NCBI GenBank assembly: GCA_020633295.1
Contig: JACKDW010000007.1
Span: forward strand, 186,001-250,000
DNA from: Myxococcales bacterium
GTDB taxonomy: Bacteria > Myxococcota_A > Polyangia > Nannocystales > Nannocystaceae
Length of the DNA: 64,000 nucleotides
Direction: 5' to 3'
The position numbers and the translations under genes are program-made. The stretch's first letter is position 1. Every line of letters begins with the position of its first letter. Positions 12,983 through 23,780 of this stretch are shown here, piece by piece. The notes below the pieces were generated by a model. The model was not told the origin of the DNA, did not search any database, and saw only the letters and a list, made by a program, of their open reading frames with translations.

Positions 12983-13930
12983 ATGAAGCCGCCCAAACGC
13001 CCCATTCGCCCCGCGCTCGGGCGAGGTCTCGGCGCGCTGATCCCGAACCGCGCGCCCGAACCGTCCAACGAAGACGGCGCGGTCGCCACGAGCGCGCCCG
13101 CGCCCGCGTCCCGCCGCGAGGGCCTGCGCACCGTCGCGATCGAGCAGCTGCGCCCCTGCCCCGACCAGCCGCGTCGCATCTTCGATCCAAACGCGCTCGC
13201 GGAGCTGGCCCAGAGCATCACGAACCACGGGATCATCCAGCCAATCGTGGTCTCGCCGATCGCGGACGCGCGCGGGGAGTACCAGATCATCGCGGGTGAG
13301 CGACGCTGGCGCGCCGCGCAGCTCGCCGCGCTGCACGAGGTCCCCGTCGTCATCCGCGACACGCCCGAGAGCGAGCGACTCGAGCTCGCGGTGATCGAGA
13401 ACCTCCAGCGACAGGACCTCAACCCGATCGAGGAGGCGCAGGCGTTCCGCCAGCTCATGGAGGTCCGCGCCTATACGCAAGAGCAGCTCGCGTCGCGGCT
13501 CGGCAAGGACCGCAGCACGATCAGCAACGCGCTGCGGCTGCTCAAGCTGCCGCCGCGCGTACAGGAGTACGTGCAGCGAGGCACGCTGGCCATGGGCCAC
13601 GCGCGCGCGCTGCTGGGCCTCGAGGCGCCGGCGGAGATGATCGAGCTCGCCGAGCAGGTGATCCGCGGCGGCTTGAGCGTGCGCGCGACAGAGCGCGAGG
13701 TTCGCAAGCGCACTCGCCCGGAGCCCGAGGCGCCCGAGCCCGACGCCGAGACGCGCAAGCGCGAGGTCATCGTCCGCGAGCTCGAGCAGCGACTGCGACG
13801 ATCGCTCGGCGTCCGCGTACAGATGCGCGCCGACAAGAAGCGCGCCGGCGCCGGCGTCATCGAGGTCCCCTACGGGAGCCTCGACGAGCTCGATCGCCTG
13901 CTGCACATCTTCCTCGAGCAGCGCTCCTGA
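12983..13930 (+). CDS. parB: Chromosome partitioning protein ParB (Spo0J)
   Basis: ParB CTPase and centromere-binding protein, 315 residues, which loads at parS and spreads as a clamp. Visible parts are: the N-terminal ParA-stimulating peptide RPALGRGLGALIP; the CTP-binding domain with C-box-like motifs CPDQPRR, GERRWRAAQLA and ENLQRQDLNPIEEA; the HTH TQEQLASRLGKDRSTISNALRLLKLP; and a C-terminal dimerisation domain. The ATG directly follows the parA stop with one base between. No contiguous parS-like 16-mer was noticed in the window. Confidence 0.96.
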   Translation: MKPPKRPIRPALGRGLGALIPNRAPEPSNEDGAVATSAPAPASRREGLRTVAIEQLRPCPDQPRRIFDPNALAELAQSITNHGIIQPIVVSPIADARGEYQIIAGERRWRAAQLAALHEVPVVIRDTPESERLELAVIENLQRQDLNPIEEAQAFRQLMEVRAYTQEQLASRLGKDRSTISNALRLLKLPPRVQEYVQRGTLAMGHARALLGLEAPAEMIELAEQVIRGGLSVRATEREVRKRTRPEPEAPEPDAETRKREVIVRELEQRLRRSLGVRVQMRADKKRAGAGVIEVPYGSLDELDRLLHIFLEQRS

Positions 13931-13957
13931 GCGCGCTCGCGGCTCGCGGCCTCGCGT

Positions 13958-14845
13958 CTACGCGTCGTCACGCAGGCCGGCGCGTCGCTCCGCCGCGATC
14001 ACGACGTTGTTGAGCAGGCACGCGATCGTCATGGGCCCGACGCCGCCCGGCACCGGCGTGATCGCCGACGCGCGCGCGCGCGCGGCCTCGTACTCGACGT
14101 CGCCGGTCAAGCTGCCGTCCTCGAGGCGGTTGATGCCGACGTCGATCACGAGCGCGCCCGGGCGGATCCACTCGCCCTTGATGCAGTGGGCGCGGCCGAC
14201 CGCAGCGACGAGGATCTCGGCGCGCGCGACCTCCTCGGCGAGGTTCTGCGTCCGCGAGTGGGCGATGGTCACGGTCGCGTTGGCCTGCAGCAGGAGGTGC
14301 GCGACCGGCTTGCCGACGATGGTCGAGCGGCCGACGACGAGCGCCCGCTTCCCGGCCAGCGATTGACCTTGCTCTTCAAGCAGGTGCAGACACCCCTGGG
14401 GCGTGCACGCGACGAAGCGCGGGCGCCCGATCATCAGGCGGCCGAGGTTGTAGGGGTGAAACCCGTCGACGTCCTTGTCGGGCGCGATCTCCAGCAGGAT
14501 CGCGTCGCTGTCGATGTTGTCCGGGAGCGGCAGCTGCACGAGGATGCCGTCGACCTCGGGATCGTCGTTGAGCGCGCGGATGACCGTGAGCAGCTCCTCG
14601 GTGGTCGAGCCGGTCGCGCGATGGTCTCGGGTCGCGATCCCGACCTTCTTCGCCCGCCGCTCCTTGTTGCGCACGTAGACCTGCGAGGCGGCGTTGTCGC
14701 CGATCAGGACGACGGCGAGGCACGGCGTGACGCCCCGCTCCGTGCACGCGGCGACACGCGCCTTCACGCCCTTCAGCAGCCGGCGCGCGCTCTTCTTCCC
14801 GTCAATGCGTTTGGGGTCGTTGGTCTCTTGCGCTTGCTCGGTCAC
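13958..14845 (-). CDS. folD: Methylene-THF dehydrogenase / methenyl-THF cyclohydrolase
   Basis: Bifunctional one-carbon enzyme making 10-formyl-THF, the donor for purine (PurH) and fMet synthesis. The 295-residue protein shows SQVYVRNKERRAKKVGI (with the catalytic Lys), VDGILVQLPLP, DKDVDGFHPYNLG, the NADP-binding VGRSTIVGKPVAHLL, and the C-terminal signature TPVPGGVGPMTIACLLNN. The start is GTG at 14845, overlapping the stop of the fmdB-like gene by GTGA, which indicates translational coupling. It is convergent with parB, 27 bp away. Confidence 0.96.
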   Translation of the reverse strand: MTEQAQETNDPKRIDGKKSARRLLKGVKARVAACTERGVTPCLAVVLIGDNAASQVYVRNKERRAKKVGIATRDHRATGSTTEELLTVIRALNDDPEVDGILVQLPLPDNIDSDAILLEIAPDKDVDGFHPYNLGRLMIGRPRFVACTPQGCLHLLEEQGQSLAGKRALVVGRSTIVGKPVAHLLLQANATVTIAHSRTQNLAEEVARAEILVAAVGRAHCIKGEWIRPGALVIDVGINRLEDGSLTGDVEYEAARARASAITPVPGGVGPMTIACLLNNVVIAAERRAGLRDDA

Positions 14846-15195
14846 GAGGTCGAGGCCTTTGTCGAAGCGGGCTTCTTCGATGATGCCTTTGATTCGCCAC
14901 CTGATCCACCGGAGCCGCCCGAGCTGGCGTCGCTGGAGCCGCCCGAACTGCCGCCCGAACTGCCGCCTTCTTTACTTCCACCCGTGGACTTCTCGCCGCC
15001 GCCGTCCTTGGGCTTCGTGCTCGCGTAGCCGTCCTTGTACCAACCGCCCCCCTTGAGATGAAACGCGGCCGCGGTGATCTGACGGACGAGCTCGCCGCCG
15101 CACACCTCACACGTCTTCATCGGCGGGTCGCTGAACTTCTGAATATACTCGGGCTCGGCCCCGCACTGGGTGCATCGGTAGGCGTAGATCGGCAT
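14842..15195 (-). CDS. FmdB-family zinc ribbon protein
   Basis: A 117-residue protein with the FmdB/CxxC zinc ribbon at the N-terminus: MPIYAYRCTQCGAEPEYIQ, then CEVCGGELVRQI. Next comes FHLKGGGWYKDGY, typical of the family, then a low-complexity tail rich in Gly, Ser and Lys with repeated GGSSGGSS. Family members are small putative regulators of unknown target. ATG at 15195 is chosen because GGAG precedes it at 5 nt; the frame extends further upstream without domain support. The stop overlaps the folD GTG (GTGA), so the two are a unit. Confidence 0.85.
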   Translation of the reverse strand: MPIYAYRCTQCGAEPEYIQKFSDPPMKTCEVCGGELVRQITAAAFHLKGGGWYKDGYASTKPKDGGGEKSTGGSKEGGSSGGSSGGSSDASSGGSGGSGGESKASSKKPASTKASTS

Positions 15196-15537
15196 GGGTA
15201 CTCCGCGATGGGTTCGAACGGGCGCGTGGTGTGGAACCGGCCGTGCCGCCGGCGCGCGCCGGGACGCGAACACGACGTTCGTGCGTTGTGGTTCGAAAAC
15301 CACTGAGCGAACGTAAAAGGCGGGTTCGCGCGGTCAAGGGGTCGTGTGTGAATTACGGCGGCCGGTGAGTACCGAAGGTGTACCCCACGTCCGAGTGGTT
15401 CGAAACTGAACGCGCGCCGTGGGCGCTGACCACGGCGGACGCGCCGATCGCCCTCAACAACCCCCGGAGGCTATCCAGTGGCCCGAGAACAGCCGTATCC
15501 AAGCCGTGCTCCAGGGGTGAGCTGCTATCCTGACAAC
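15196..15537. other. Intergenic region between divergent fmdB-like and TPR genes
   Basis: 342 bases without a gene. It contains a short hairpin GTGGTT-CGAA-AACCAC (15288-15303), and GTGGTTCGAAA recurs at 15395-15405. These repeats may be regulatory; nothing else is seen. Confidence 0.5.
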
Positions 15538-18500
15538 ATGGTCCGCGACCGAGCGATGGGCGCGCGCACACGACGCAGAACTCGGTTTTTCCGGACGCTC
15601 CTGCCGCTGCTGTGTACGACGCTCTCGCTCACGGTCGCCCCCGCAGGCGAGGCATCCGCCGCGCCGGGCGATGACTGGAGCCTGGAGCGTGACGATCGCG
15701 ACCCGGAGCTGGTCGCGCGGCGATTCGCCAAGCTGCGGGCCAAGCCCTTTGACCGTGAGCAGTGGCGAGCGCTCGAGAAGAGCCTCGGGCGTAAGGGGCT
15801 GCTGGGTAAGATCGCGAGCGCGCTCGCCAAGAGCCCCGACGACCCGGCGCTCACGATCCTCGACGCGCGGGGCAAGCTCGCGCGAGGCGACGCGCGCGGG
15901 GCCGCCGAGCAGCTCGCTACGATTGAGGCGAAGGCCGGTCGCTGGCGCGGTCGCGTGATCGAGCTCCGCGCCGACGCCCTGGAGAGCGCGAGCGCCTACG
16001 TCGAGCTGCTCGCGCTGCTCGAGCGCGAGGCGAGCGAGACGCGAGCGGCGGCGGCGAAGAAGAAGCTGCTCGAGCGCGCCTACAAGAACGCCGATCGCGG
16101 CGGCCTCGAGGAGGCGCAGGTCCGGCTCGCGCGCTCCCTCGTGGATCTGTCCCCAAGGTCACTCGAGGCCCAACATCGACTCGCGCTCGCGGCCTCGCGC
16201 CACGGCGACGCGACGGCGGCCGAGACCGCCTTCCGCGCCGCAGAGAAGCTCACGCCGAACCGACGCGCGCGCGTCAACCTCCGCCTCGACTGGGCGAACG
16301 CCCGCGTGCGCGCGGGCGACGTCGGCGGCGCGACGCAGCTGCTGTGGGAGACGATCGAGCAGAGCTCGGCCGCGAGCGAGCGCGAGCTGCTGTGGGACCA
16401 CCTCGCGTCCACGTACCGCACGGCGGGCGCCGAGGACACGCTGGTCTCGCGCCTGCAGAGCTGGCTCGGCGAGGCCGGGCACAAGCGCGACGCGACCGCG
16501 TGGCGAACGCTCGCGGAGGCGCAGGCGCGCAGCGGCGTCGATCCCCTGCCCTCGTGGCGCGCCGCGGCGGACATCAACCCCCGCGACGTCGAGACGCGCA
16601 AGGCGCTGATCCTCGCGCTCGACGCGAACGGACAGCCCGAGCAAGCGCTCGCCGAGTTCCGCAAGCTCGCGCGCGATCCGTCCTACGTCGACCTGGGCCT
16701 CGAGCTGGCGAACCGCATGATCCCCAACGGCGAGCGCGACACGGCGATGGCGCTCGGCGGCGAGCTCGAGTCGATGGCCGGCCGCGACGCCGAGGCGCTG
16801 ATGCAGCTGGTCGACTTCTACAACCTCAACGACGAGCCCGAGCGCGCGCTCGGGGTCGCGCGCAAGCTGGTGAAGGCCCACGCGCGGGATCCCGAGGCGC
16901 GCATCATCCTCGGCGAGCAGCTGTTCCAGATGCGCGACGAGAAGGCCGCGCTGCGCGAGTGGGCGACGCTCCCAAAGCTCATCCGGCCGAGTCACAAGGG
17001 CTGGGCGCGACACGCCGAGATCCTGTCCGAGCACAACCTCCGACAGGCGAAGGACTCGCTACAAAAAGCGCTCGCCGCCGCCCCGCGCGAGCCCAACTAC
17101 CTGCGGTTGCAGGCGCTGGTCCAGACCGAGCAGCGCGTGTTCGGCGACGCGCTGAAGACCTGGCAGAAGCTGCTCGCGGAGGCGAAGGGGCCGAAGCACA
17201 AGCTGCTGCGCGACGAGGCGCGCACGCGCGTCGTCAACCTCCTCGTCGAGGCCACGTCGTCGCGCATGATCAAGGAGCGCGACGCGGCCGAGCACGACGC
17301 GCTGACGACCCTCGATCCGCCGGATGAGCCCGAGGAGGCCCTCGAGGCCGGGCTGTTCCTCGCCGAGCTGTACACGCGGGAGCAGAAGTACCGCCAGGCC
17401 GTGCTCGTCCACGAGCGCCTCGTGAAGCTCGATCCGAGCAACCCCGATCGCCTCGCCGACCTCGCGCTGAGTCAGCGCCGCGCGGGCATGGCCGACGAGG
17501 CGATGACGACGCTCGATCGGCTGATGGACGCCGACCCGAAGCGGGGCGCGGATCTCCTCTCCGAGCTGTCCGACCTGGCCTTTGAGTCCGGCGAGATCGA
17601 TCGCGTGCTGCGGGCCGCGTCGCAGGCCAAGTCGCAGGGCGTCGACAGCTCCGAGGCGCTGCTGCGGCTCGGCGAGCTGTACGAGCGCCGCGGCGATCTC
17701 AAGGCGGCCGCGCGCACCTACGAGGGCCTCCTGCGCGCGCGCCCCGACGACGCGGCCGCGATGCTGCACCTCGCCGAGCTGCAGCTGACGCGCGGCCAGC
17801 TCGACGAGGCGTCGGCGCTGTTCCAGACGATCCTGCGCAGCCCGGCGCCGCCCGAGATCACGCGCAAGGCGTTCCGTCGCGCGCTCGATCTCGCGGAGGC
17901 CCGCGATCAGATCCTCGAGATCGTCGACCTGGCTCTTCAGACAAGCAAGCGAAGCGCGGGCTCGACCGACTCGATCGAGTTCCTGCTCGACGTGCTCGAC
18001 CGCGCGTCGGTGGACGAGATCCGCGGGTGGCTCGGGCTCCGCGCCGACGAGTCGCGAGATGATGTCGCCAGCGCGCGGCTCGGCGGGCTCCGGCAGGCGC
18101 TGCTGCAGGCGCTCGCGCGCGGCCCCGTGGGCGCGCGGCAGCGGGCGGCCTCGCACCTGGGCAAGCTCGCGCTGCCCAACACCGCCGCCCAGCTCGCGCG
18201 AATTGGCGCGCACCTGTCCCCGCCGCGCAACGCGACGCGCGCGGTGCAGACGGCGTACACGCGCGCACGCGCGACCGCGCTCGAGGCAGCCGGCGAGCTC
18301 GACGATCCCCAGGCGGTCCCCGTCTTCAAGGAATTGCTGCGCTCCCCGGAGCGCTTCAGCCGAGTTCGCTACGCGGCCGCGTGGGCGCTCGCCCGCAGCA
18401 GCAGCCCAGAAGCCGCCGCCGCGCTGCGACCCTTCGTGCAGTCGCGTGATGACTCGGTGATGTCCTCGCTCGCGTGCATCGCCCTGGCGAGACCGGAGAG

Positions 18501-19149
18501 CGCCGAGCTCGCTCGCCACGAACGCGCGAATATGGAGTCGATCGTCACTCGCGCCCGCGCGCCCCACGGGCGTCACGCCTGTGCATACGCAATCGCCGCG
18601 ATCACGCCCGACGACGCCCTCGACCCGGTGCTCGAGCGCCTCCAGAGCTCGGATCCAATCGTCGCCGCGATCGCGGCCTGGCGACTTGGAAACATCGATA
18701 TCCCCGCGCTCGACGAGACGAAAACGCGCGCGATCATCACCGCGTTGTTCCGTCGATTTATCGGTCCGAACGGCCTCGCGCGCGACGCTGCGGGCGCCTC
18801 GCTCGCGCGTCTGCTCGCGAAGTCAGGCGGGCCCGCGACCGAGCGAGCCTCGCGTCCGCTCCCCGCCTCCAATCAGGATGGCTGGGAAATCGCCATTGAA
18901 CGCTGGATCCGCGCCTTGGTCGCGCCGGACTTCGAATCGCTGCCGGTCGCGCGCGTCAAGCCCTACCTGCCCGAACTCGAGCGGGCGCTCGCCGAGGCCG
19001 CCGAGGGGACGCGCGCCGAGCAGCGCGCGGCGGCGTGGATCCGCGAGTCGTGCACCGAGCAGGAGCGCCCCGAGAGTCGCGCTTCGGGCCCGAGGTGCTT
19101 GGCGCCGCTCGTTGATGAACCAGTCAGCCTGACGGCACGTGTTCGTTGA
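15538..19149 (+). CDS. Large exported TPR/HEAT-repeat protein
   Basis: A 1203-residue protein with a signal peptide (RRTRFFRTLLPLLCTTLSLTVAPAG, cleavage near ASAA). Roughly residues 40-830 are tetratricopeptide-type helical repeats: alternating A-rich helices such as EQWRALEKSLG, PDDPALTILDARGKL and AAAMLHLAELQLTRGQL. From about 870 the pattern changes to HEAT-like repeats with AVPVFKELLRSPERFSRVRYAAAWALARSSSPEAA. Such repeats form protein-binding scaffolds; a role as a periplasmic assembly platform is inference. Starts at 15538 or 15556 are both possible and neither has a clear Shine-Dalgarno. It is directly followed by two FHA genes on the same strand. Confidence 0.8.
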   Translation: MVRDRAMGARTRRRTRFFRTLLPLLCTTLSLTVAPAGEASAAPGDDWSLERDDRDPELVARRFAKLRAKPFDREQWRALEKSLGRKGLLGKIASALAKSPDDPALTILDARGKLARGDARGAAEQLATIEAKAGRWRGRVIELRADALESASAYVELLALLEREASETRAAAAKKKLLERAYKNADRGGLEEAQVRLARSLVDLSPRSLEAQHRLALAASRHGDATAAETAFRAAEKLTPNRRARVNLRLDWANARVRAGDVGGATQLLWETIEQSSAASERELLWDHLASTYRTAGAEDTLVSRLQSWLGEAGHKRDATAWRTLAEAQARSGVDPLPSWRAAADINPRDVETRKALILALDANGQPEQALAEFRKLARDPSYVDLGLELANRMIPNGERDTAMALGGELESMAGRDAEALMQLVDFYNLNDEPERALGVARKLVKAHARDPEARIILGEQLFQMRDEKAALREWATLPKLIRPSHKGWARHAEILSEHNLRQAKDSLQKALAAAPREPNYLRLQALVQTEQRVFGDALKTWQKLLAEAKGPKHKLLRDEARTRVVNLLVEATSSRMIKERDAAEHDALTTLDPPDEPEEALEAGLFLAELYTREQKYRQAVLVHERLVKLDPSNPDRLADLALSQRRAGMADEAMTTLDRLMDADPKRGADLLSELSDLAFESGEIDRVLRAASQAKSQGVDSSEALLRLGELYERRGDLKAAARTYEGLLRARPDDAAAMLHLAELQLTRGQLDEASALFQTILRSPAPPEITRKAFRRALDLAEARDQILEIVDLALQTSKRSAGSTDSIEFLLDVLDRASVDEIRGWLGLRADESRDDVASARLGGLRQALLQALARGPVGARQRAASHLGKLALPNTAAQLARIGAHLSPPRNATRAVQTAYTRARATALEAAGELDDPQAVPVFKELLRSPERFSRVRYAAAWALARSSSPEAAAALRPFVQSRDDSVMSSLACIALARPESAELARHERANMESIVTRARAPHGRHACAYAIAAITPDDALDPVLERLQSSDPIVAAIAAWRLGNIDIPALDETKTRAIITALFRRFIGPNGLARDAAGASLARLLAKSGGPATERASRPLPASNQDGWEIAIERWIRALVAPDFESLPVARVKPYLPELERALAEAAEGTRAEQRAAAWIRESCTEQERPESRASGPRCLAPLVDEPVSLTARVR

Positions 19150-19183
19150 CATCTGCGCGCCACAGGATGAGGATTCGGTGGTC

Positions 19184-20143
19184 ATGGAACTCGGCCTCAC
19201 CTGCTCGGCATGCGGTCACCTCAATCCGCTCCGCGCCTCAGCGTGTGAACGGTGCAGAAAATCGCTCGCGCCGAGCGGCGCCGCCCCAGCCCGAGCGGTC
19301 GCGCCGCCGCCGTCGATCCCGACCTTCGGGAAGGGGATGCCTGCGGTTCGACCACCGCAGGCTGCGGCACCTCGACCGCCGCAGTTTGACGCGCAAACTG
19401 GGCAGCCGCTCGGTGCGCAGCCGCCGGGTGGGCAGAGCTTCACCGGGAGCAAAGGCGGCGCCGCGAAGACCATGTTCTTCGGCGCGCTGCAGCAGCAGGC
19501 CGTCGTCCCCCGTCTCGTCGTCATCAAGGGCGAAGGCGGCGACGGCCTGACCTTCCACCTCAGCGGCACGAATCACACCGTCGGGCGCTCCCAGGGTGAC
19601 ATCCTCTTCCGCGAGGATCCCTTCCTGGACCCCGAACACGCGAAGTTCACGGTTCAAGGCGGCCGGCTGTTTGTTAAGGGGCTCGACAGCACGAACGGGA
19701 TCTTCGTGCGCATCAAGTCGCCAGTGCCGCTCGACCACGACGACTGCTTCCTGGTTGGTGAGCAGCTGCTGCGACTCGACAGCGCGCCGCTGCCCTCGGG
19801 CGAACCTGACCAATTCGGCACGTACGCCTACAGCAGCCCGCGCCCAGACGGGCTCTTCCGCGTCGTGCAGCTGCTCGCCGGCGGCGGCGAGGGGCGCGTC
19901 GTGTCGGCCCAGGGCGGGAGCCTGACCATGGGCCGAGAGGGCAACGTCTTCAACTTCCCCAGCGACCGCTTCATCTCCGGTCGACACGCGCGGCTCGACG
20001 CGGCGTCCGACAGCGACCACGTGTACCTGACGGACACCGGCTCGAGAAACGGAACGTTCATTCGCCTCAAGGGCGCTCAAGAGCTCTTCCACGGCGACTA
20101 CCTGTTTGTTGGCCAGCAGCTCCTGCGGGTCGAGATTTCCTGA
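19184..20143 (+). CDS. Zinc-ribbon, double-FHA domain protein
   Basis: A 319-residue cytoplasmic-looking protein. A zinc ribbon (LTCSACGHLNPLRASACERC, residues 5-25) is followed by a Pro/Ala-rich linker. Then come two forkhead-associated domains: about 125-205 (HTVGRSQGDILF, PEHAKFTV, STNGIFVR) and 225-318 (LTMGREGNVFNFPSD, SGRHARLDA, GSRNGTFIRL). FHA domains bind phosphothreonine, so it probably reads a Ser/Thr kinase signal, a common network in myxobacteria; no kinase is in the window. ATG at 19184 has AGGA upstream; a GTG at 19139 overlapping the previous stop is also possible. The next gene is an FHA paralogue 14 bp downstream. Confidence 0.85.
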   Translation: MELGLTCSACGHLNPLRASACERCRKSLAPSGAAPARAVAPPPSIPTFGKGMPAVRPPQAAAPRPPQFDAQTGQPLGAQPPGGQSFTGSKGGAAKTMFFGALQQQAVVPRLVVIKGEGGDGLTFHLSGTNHTVGRSQGDILFREDPFLDPEHAKFTVQGGRLFVKGLDSTNGIFVRIKSPVPLDHDDCFLVGEQLLRLDSAPLPSGEPDQFGTYAYSSPRPDGLFRVVQLLAGGGEGRVVSAQGGSLTMGREGNVFNFPSDRFISGRHARLDAASDSDHVYLTDTGSRNGTFIRLKGAQELFHGDYLFVGQQLLRVEIS

Positions 20144-20157
20144 TCGAAGAGGTCCCC

Positions 20158-21312
20158 GTGATCATCTGTCCGAACTGCGGCAAGGAGAACCAGGACCACT
20201 ACAAGTTCTGCCTGGCGTGCGGCACGAAGCTGCCGCCGCGCTCGGCCTCATCACCGCGGCCGAGCAGCGGAGGACGTCGACCGCCGCCGCCGCCGTCGCT
20301 TGGCGTCACGCCGCCGACGCTCGGGCGCTCGCCGTCGAAGACGCCGACCTCCGAGGCGCGTCACTCCGCAGCGCCACCGCCGGGGCTCAACATCCCCACG
20401 ATCTCGAAGAAGCCGGCGCCGCAGGGGCCCGGCGCGACGATGCTCCCGGGCGAGAAGAGCGGCGCGCCGCCGGCCGCGAGCGCGCCGGTCAACTGCGAGT
20501 CATGTGGCCAGGTGAACCCGCCCGGGTTCCGTTTCTGTGGCCGCTGCGGCGGTCGACTCGCTGCTGCGGCGGCGGCCCCCGCTCCCGCTCCCGCTCCCGC
20601 CCCCGCCCCTGAGCCCCCTCGCGCCGTCGCGCCGCCGACCCCCGCCACGCCGCCGCCGCCCGAACCCGCGCCGGAGGTGCAGTACAAGGCTCGCCTGACG
20701 CTCCTGCGCGAGGATGGATCCGAGGGCGGATCGCTCGACATCGAGGGCGGCCCACACGTGTTCGGCCGCCAGTACGGTCCTCCGTTCGATCAGGACTACT
20801 ACCTCAACCCCGAGCACTGCGCGTTCACGGTCAAGAAGGACGGGCTGTTCATTGAGGACCGGTCCGACATCAACGGCGTCTATCGCAAGATTGAGGGCAA
20901 GTTCGAGCTGCAAGACCGCGACATGTTCCGCGTCGGTCAAGAGCTGCTCTTTTACGAGGATCTGCCAGAGCCGACCCCGACCCCGAGCGGCACCGAGCGC
21001 ATGGGGAGCCCGAACCCTGGATATTGGGGTCGCGTGAGCGTGATGATCGACGGGCTGCGCATCGTCGAGGGTCACCCCTTCGCCGACGACACGTTCAACA
21101 TCGGACGCGAGCAGGGCGACCTCACGTTCCCGATGGACGGCTACGTCTCGAGCGCGCACTGCCGGATCTTCGGGGACGACAGCGGCGTCTTTCTGGAGGA
21201 TCTCGGCTCCTCCAACGGCACCTACCTCCGGATCCGATCCGGCACGCTGGTCGACTCCGGGACGCTGATCCTCGTGGGACAGCAGCTGTTCCGAATCGAC
21301 CGGATCCCCTGA
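20158..21312 (+). CDS. Two-zinc-ribbon, double-FHA domain protein
   Basis: A paralogue of the preceding gene, 384 residues. It carries two zinc ribbons: CPNCGKENQDHYKFCLACG at the N-terminus and CESCGQVNPPGFRFCGRCG at about residues 118-136. A Pro/Ala-rich linker leads to two FHA domains: GPHVFGRQYG, PEHCAFTV, SDINGVYRK, and then FNIGREQGDLTF, SSAHCRIFG, SSNGTYLRI. GTG at 20158 has GAGG five bases upstream. It is 14 bp from the previous gene, so they are co-transcribed, and the duplicated ribbon and FHA arrangement suggests tandem duplication. The likely phosphothreonine-reading scaffold function is inference. Confidence 0.87.
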   Translation: MIICPNCGKENQDHYKFCLACGTKLPPRSASSPRPSSGGRRPPPPPSLGVTPPTLGRSPSKTPTSEARHSAAPPPGLNIPTISKKPAPQGPGATMLPGEKSGAPPAASAPVNCESCGQVNPPGFRFCGRCGGRLAAAAAAPAPAPAPAPAPEPPRAVAPPTPATPPPPEPAPEVQYKARLTLLREDGSEGGSLDIEGGPHVFGRQYGPPFDQDYYLNPEHCAFTVKKDGLFIEDRSDINGVYRKIEGKFELQDRDMFRVGQELLFYEDLPEPTPTPSGTERMGSPNPGYWGRVSVMIDGLRIVEGHPFADDTFNIGREQGDLTFPMDGYVSSAHCRIFGDDSGVFLEDLGSSNGTYLRIRSGTLVDSGTLILVGQQLFRIDRIP

Positions 21313-21330
21313 TCTCGTCGGAATCGCGGA

Positions 21331-21708
21331 CTAGCCCGCTGGTTCGACCTGCGGCCCGACGGGCGTCGCGCGGATCTGCACTCCTGCGGGCATCGTGTAC
21401 TCGAACTCTGGCGTGACGTTGACGCGCCCGCCGTCCTCGAAGTGAAGGGTGACGACCACGCGTCCGGGCTCGAACGGCAGAGGGGCCCGGGCGCGGATGA
21501 GCCGATCGCTCTCGACGACCACGGACTTCGCCGCTCGCGCTCCAAAGAACACGTCCACGCGCCCACGGCCACGAAAGCCCCGCCCCTCGACGCGCACCTC
21601 GACGCCGTCCTGAATGTCACCCGTGCTCGGCGAGAGCGTCACCTCGGCGGGCGGCGTGCAGGCGAGGCTGAGCGCCGCGCTCACGACGAAAAAAAACCCC
21701 GCGCGCAT
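21331..21708 (-). CDS. Small lipoprotein with IPT/TIG-like domain
   Basis: A 125-residue protein. The signal MRAGFFFVVSAALSLACTPP ends in a Cys with a lipobox-like SLAC, so it is probably lipidated. The rest resembles an IPT/TIG immunoglobulin-like fold: VTLSPSTGDIQDGVEVRVEGRGF and VVVTLHFEDGGRVNVTPEFEY. This domain type is common in bacterial surface proteins. ATG at 21708 is chosen over an upstream ATG at 21744 because the signal peptide starts there. It is convergent with the FHA genes and lies just downstream of the sigma-factor gene. Confidence 0.65.
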   Translation of the reverse strand: MRAGFFFVVSAALSLACTPPAEVTLSPSTGDIQDGVEVRVEGRGFRGRGRVDVFFGARAAKSVVVESDRLIRARAPLPFEPGRVVVTLHFEDGGRVNVTPEFEYTMPAGVQIRATPVGPQVEPAG

Positions 21709-21762
21709 GCCCTGACGATAGGGCCATGCGCGCGGGTGTAGCAAGGCGTGTGCGAGGGCCTG

Positions 21763-23076
<1,314 letters not shown>

Positions 23077-23780
23077 GAGCTTACTCACTTACTTGGTCGG
23101 TCTGTCCAGCCGACCGTGGTTCATTATGGGTAAGGATTAGGGGTTCCTGACGGATCAACTGGCGAGGTTCACTGTTTATGCCCGAAATTCTTCGGTTCCA
23201 TGGTTGGTCCGGTGACTTCGCTGTCAACACGTCGGTACTGCAAACCCTGCAAGACGAGCGCCGATTCGAAGGCGGCCTTCATTGTTATGTACGGAATTCG
23301 TTGGCGAACGTTTCAATCTTGTGGCATCTATTCCGTTTGCGCCGACGCACAACGGTCTTGCGCGGATTCGTTGCCAGCGTGTGAGCGGTCGGTTAGCCGG
23401 CGCAATTGGGTCTCCCAAGAGTGCTTTTGAGTCGTCACCGCCCGCGATCGCGCGTACCTCGGTGGCTACTCGAGCTTCCAATCTGGCTACACAGGTAGCC
23501 AACCTCTGACGCGCGGCCATGACACCGATGTCATGGCGCACGATCCCGACGACGCGAACGGCCTGGCGTCCGGGGTACATCGGCATACATCGATCGCGCG
23601 GCGCGACGCGGAGGGATCTCCTCGCTGGCGCGACGCGGTCCCGCCCGCGCAGCGATCCCGCCCCCTGAAATCGAGCGACACGATGTCGGCGTTTGTGCGT
23701 GTTCAGGCCCGCTCGCCCCGGCCGCGCGGGTCCGGGGCGAGTCGACGCGAGGCTCCTGCTCGCGCCCTCTATCTCGCCGG
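23077..23780. other. Long intergenic region with two hairpins
   Basis: About 700 bases between two minus-strand genes, with lower GC than its surroundings for roughly 23100-23560. Two small plus-strand open frames (23178-23384 and 23200-23430) overlap in different frames and neither has a recognisable domain. Hairpins TGGCTAC-ACAG-GTAGCCA (23484-23501) and CATGACA-CCGA-TGTCATG (23518-23535) lie next to each other, 16 bp apart. It may hold the control region of the sigma gene, or a small RNA. Confidence 0.5.
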
